NCBI GenBank assembly: GCA_963931255.1
Contig: OZ006972.1
Span: forward strand, 186,001-250,000
Length of the DNA stretch: 64,000 nt
Reading direction: 5' to 3'
Origin: CALUVN01 sp944323595
GTDB lineage: Bacteria > Cyanobacteriota > Vampirovibrionia > Gastranaerophilales > Gastranaerophilaceae
The notes below the pieces were generated by a model, which was given only the letters and a program-made list of their open reading frames with translations, was not told the DNA's origin and searched no databases. Each line of letters starts with the position of its first letter. The first letter of the stretch is position 1. Shown here piece after piece: positions 63,804 to 64,000 of this stretch. The position numbers were made by a program, and so were the translations under genes.

Positions 63804-64000
63804 TTAAAGCGTTGCTTCTTCAAGTTTGTTGTAATCCAGACCGCCGACTGCTTTGTATAAATTTATCGTTGAAATAAGATAATTTATACGTCCGGAGATT
63901 TTTGAATTTTCGCTTTCCAAAAGTCGTTCCTGAGCTTTCATGAATTCTATACTTCCTGAGGCGCCGATATTCTGTTTCTTTTCGGCAAGAGAAAACTTTT
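63804..64000 (-). CDS. TolC/NodT-family outer-membrane protein, C-terminal part
   Basis: 65 codons to the window edge; the start lies beyond 64000. The sequence QNIGASGSIEFMKAQERLLE, then the end STINLYKAVGGLDYNKLEEA, matches the end of RND-type outer-membrane factors, where L-Y-K-A-L-G-G is characteristic. The stop is 16 bases from the pabB start. Probably the last gene of an efflux operon lying outside the window. Confidence 0.8.
   Translation of the reverse strand, partial: KFSLAEKKQNIGASGSIEFMKAQERLLESENSKISGRINYLISTINLYKAVGGLDYNKLEEATL

Overview
The window reads as chromosome of an AT-rich, diderm (outer-membrane) bacterium using the standard code. The best guess is a gut-type non-photosynthetic relative of Cyanobacteria (Gastranaerophilales / Vampirovibrionia, 'Melainabacteria'). 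Sequence reasons: efp-accB-accC and prenyl-diphosphate synthase + DUF212 pairs, both known as neighbours in Cyanobacteria; a recurring prepilin family with the start FTLAEVLITLGIIGVVAA; outer-membrane proteins (TolC types, a two-partner secretion pair); an mDAP-type MurE; and a set of proteins with a short MKI-x-P-type start. The lineage is inference. No transposase, integrase, CRISPR array or rRNA was seen, and no gene-free stretch exceeds about 230 bases.

Layout. 1-6.2 kb, mostly minus strand: a truncated unknown gene, a MATE exporter, a prepilin divergent from a small XRE regulator, then efp-accB-accC (EF-P and fatty-acid synthesis) and an unknown protein. 6.2-14.4 kb, mostly plus: rsgA-ispA-DUF212, a SWIM/SNF2 helicase, HU (minus), a family-2 glycosyltransferase and apt. 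14.5-19.0 kb, minus: an RNA-turnover operon rny-ymdB-PHP-pilin-like-LOG. 19.2-21.4 kb: two tandem CheR-like methyltransferases with no chemotaxis genes nearby. 21.4-28.6 kb: pepA, an Ala-rich membrane protein, GlcF-like Fe-S protein, ilvD behind an XRE regulator, a second divergent prepilin, and a short NagA. 28.7-34.2 kb: cell wall genes ftsI-murE (minus) and a secreted amidase (plus), plus a third prepilin. 34.2-36.4 kb: proC, rpmH-rnpA, an unknown protein and initiator tRNA. 36.5-40.6 kb: an accessory-looking gene, pnuC, a membrane protein, an L,D-transpeptidase, a candidate structured RNA, tRNA-Ala and small ORFs. 40.6-43.6 kb: TolC and a DMT permease driven from a symmetrical divergent promoter, a 4-TM holin-like protein and a small membrane protein.

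43.7-61.6 kb is the highlight: a divergent two-partner secretion locus. One gene of almost 16 kb encodes a 5296-residue filamentous adhesin (TpsA), and its partner encodes the outer-membrane transporter (TpsB). The adhesin ends in what looks like a complete PilZ c-di-GMP-binding domain (RxxxR and DxSxxG both present), which is unexpected for a secreted protein. It also has a coiled-coil island inside the beta-helix and an A-B-A-A-B array of 70- and 53-residue repeats. The window closes with pabA, a pabB-pabC fusion and the end of another TolC-family gene (minus strand).

Regulation visible in sequence: several genes have a good -10 only 6-9 bases before the start codon and no ribosome binding site (rsgA, the amidase, the membrane protein at 38112, pabBC), which suggests leaderless mRNAs. 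Near-identical ATGTAWACAT palindromes lie between an XRE regulator and the prepilin it faces.
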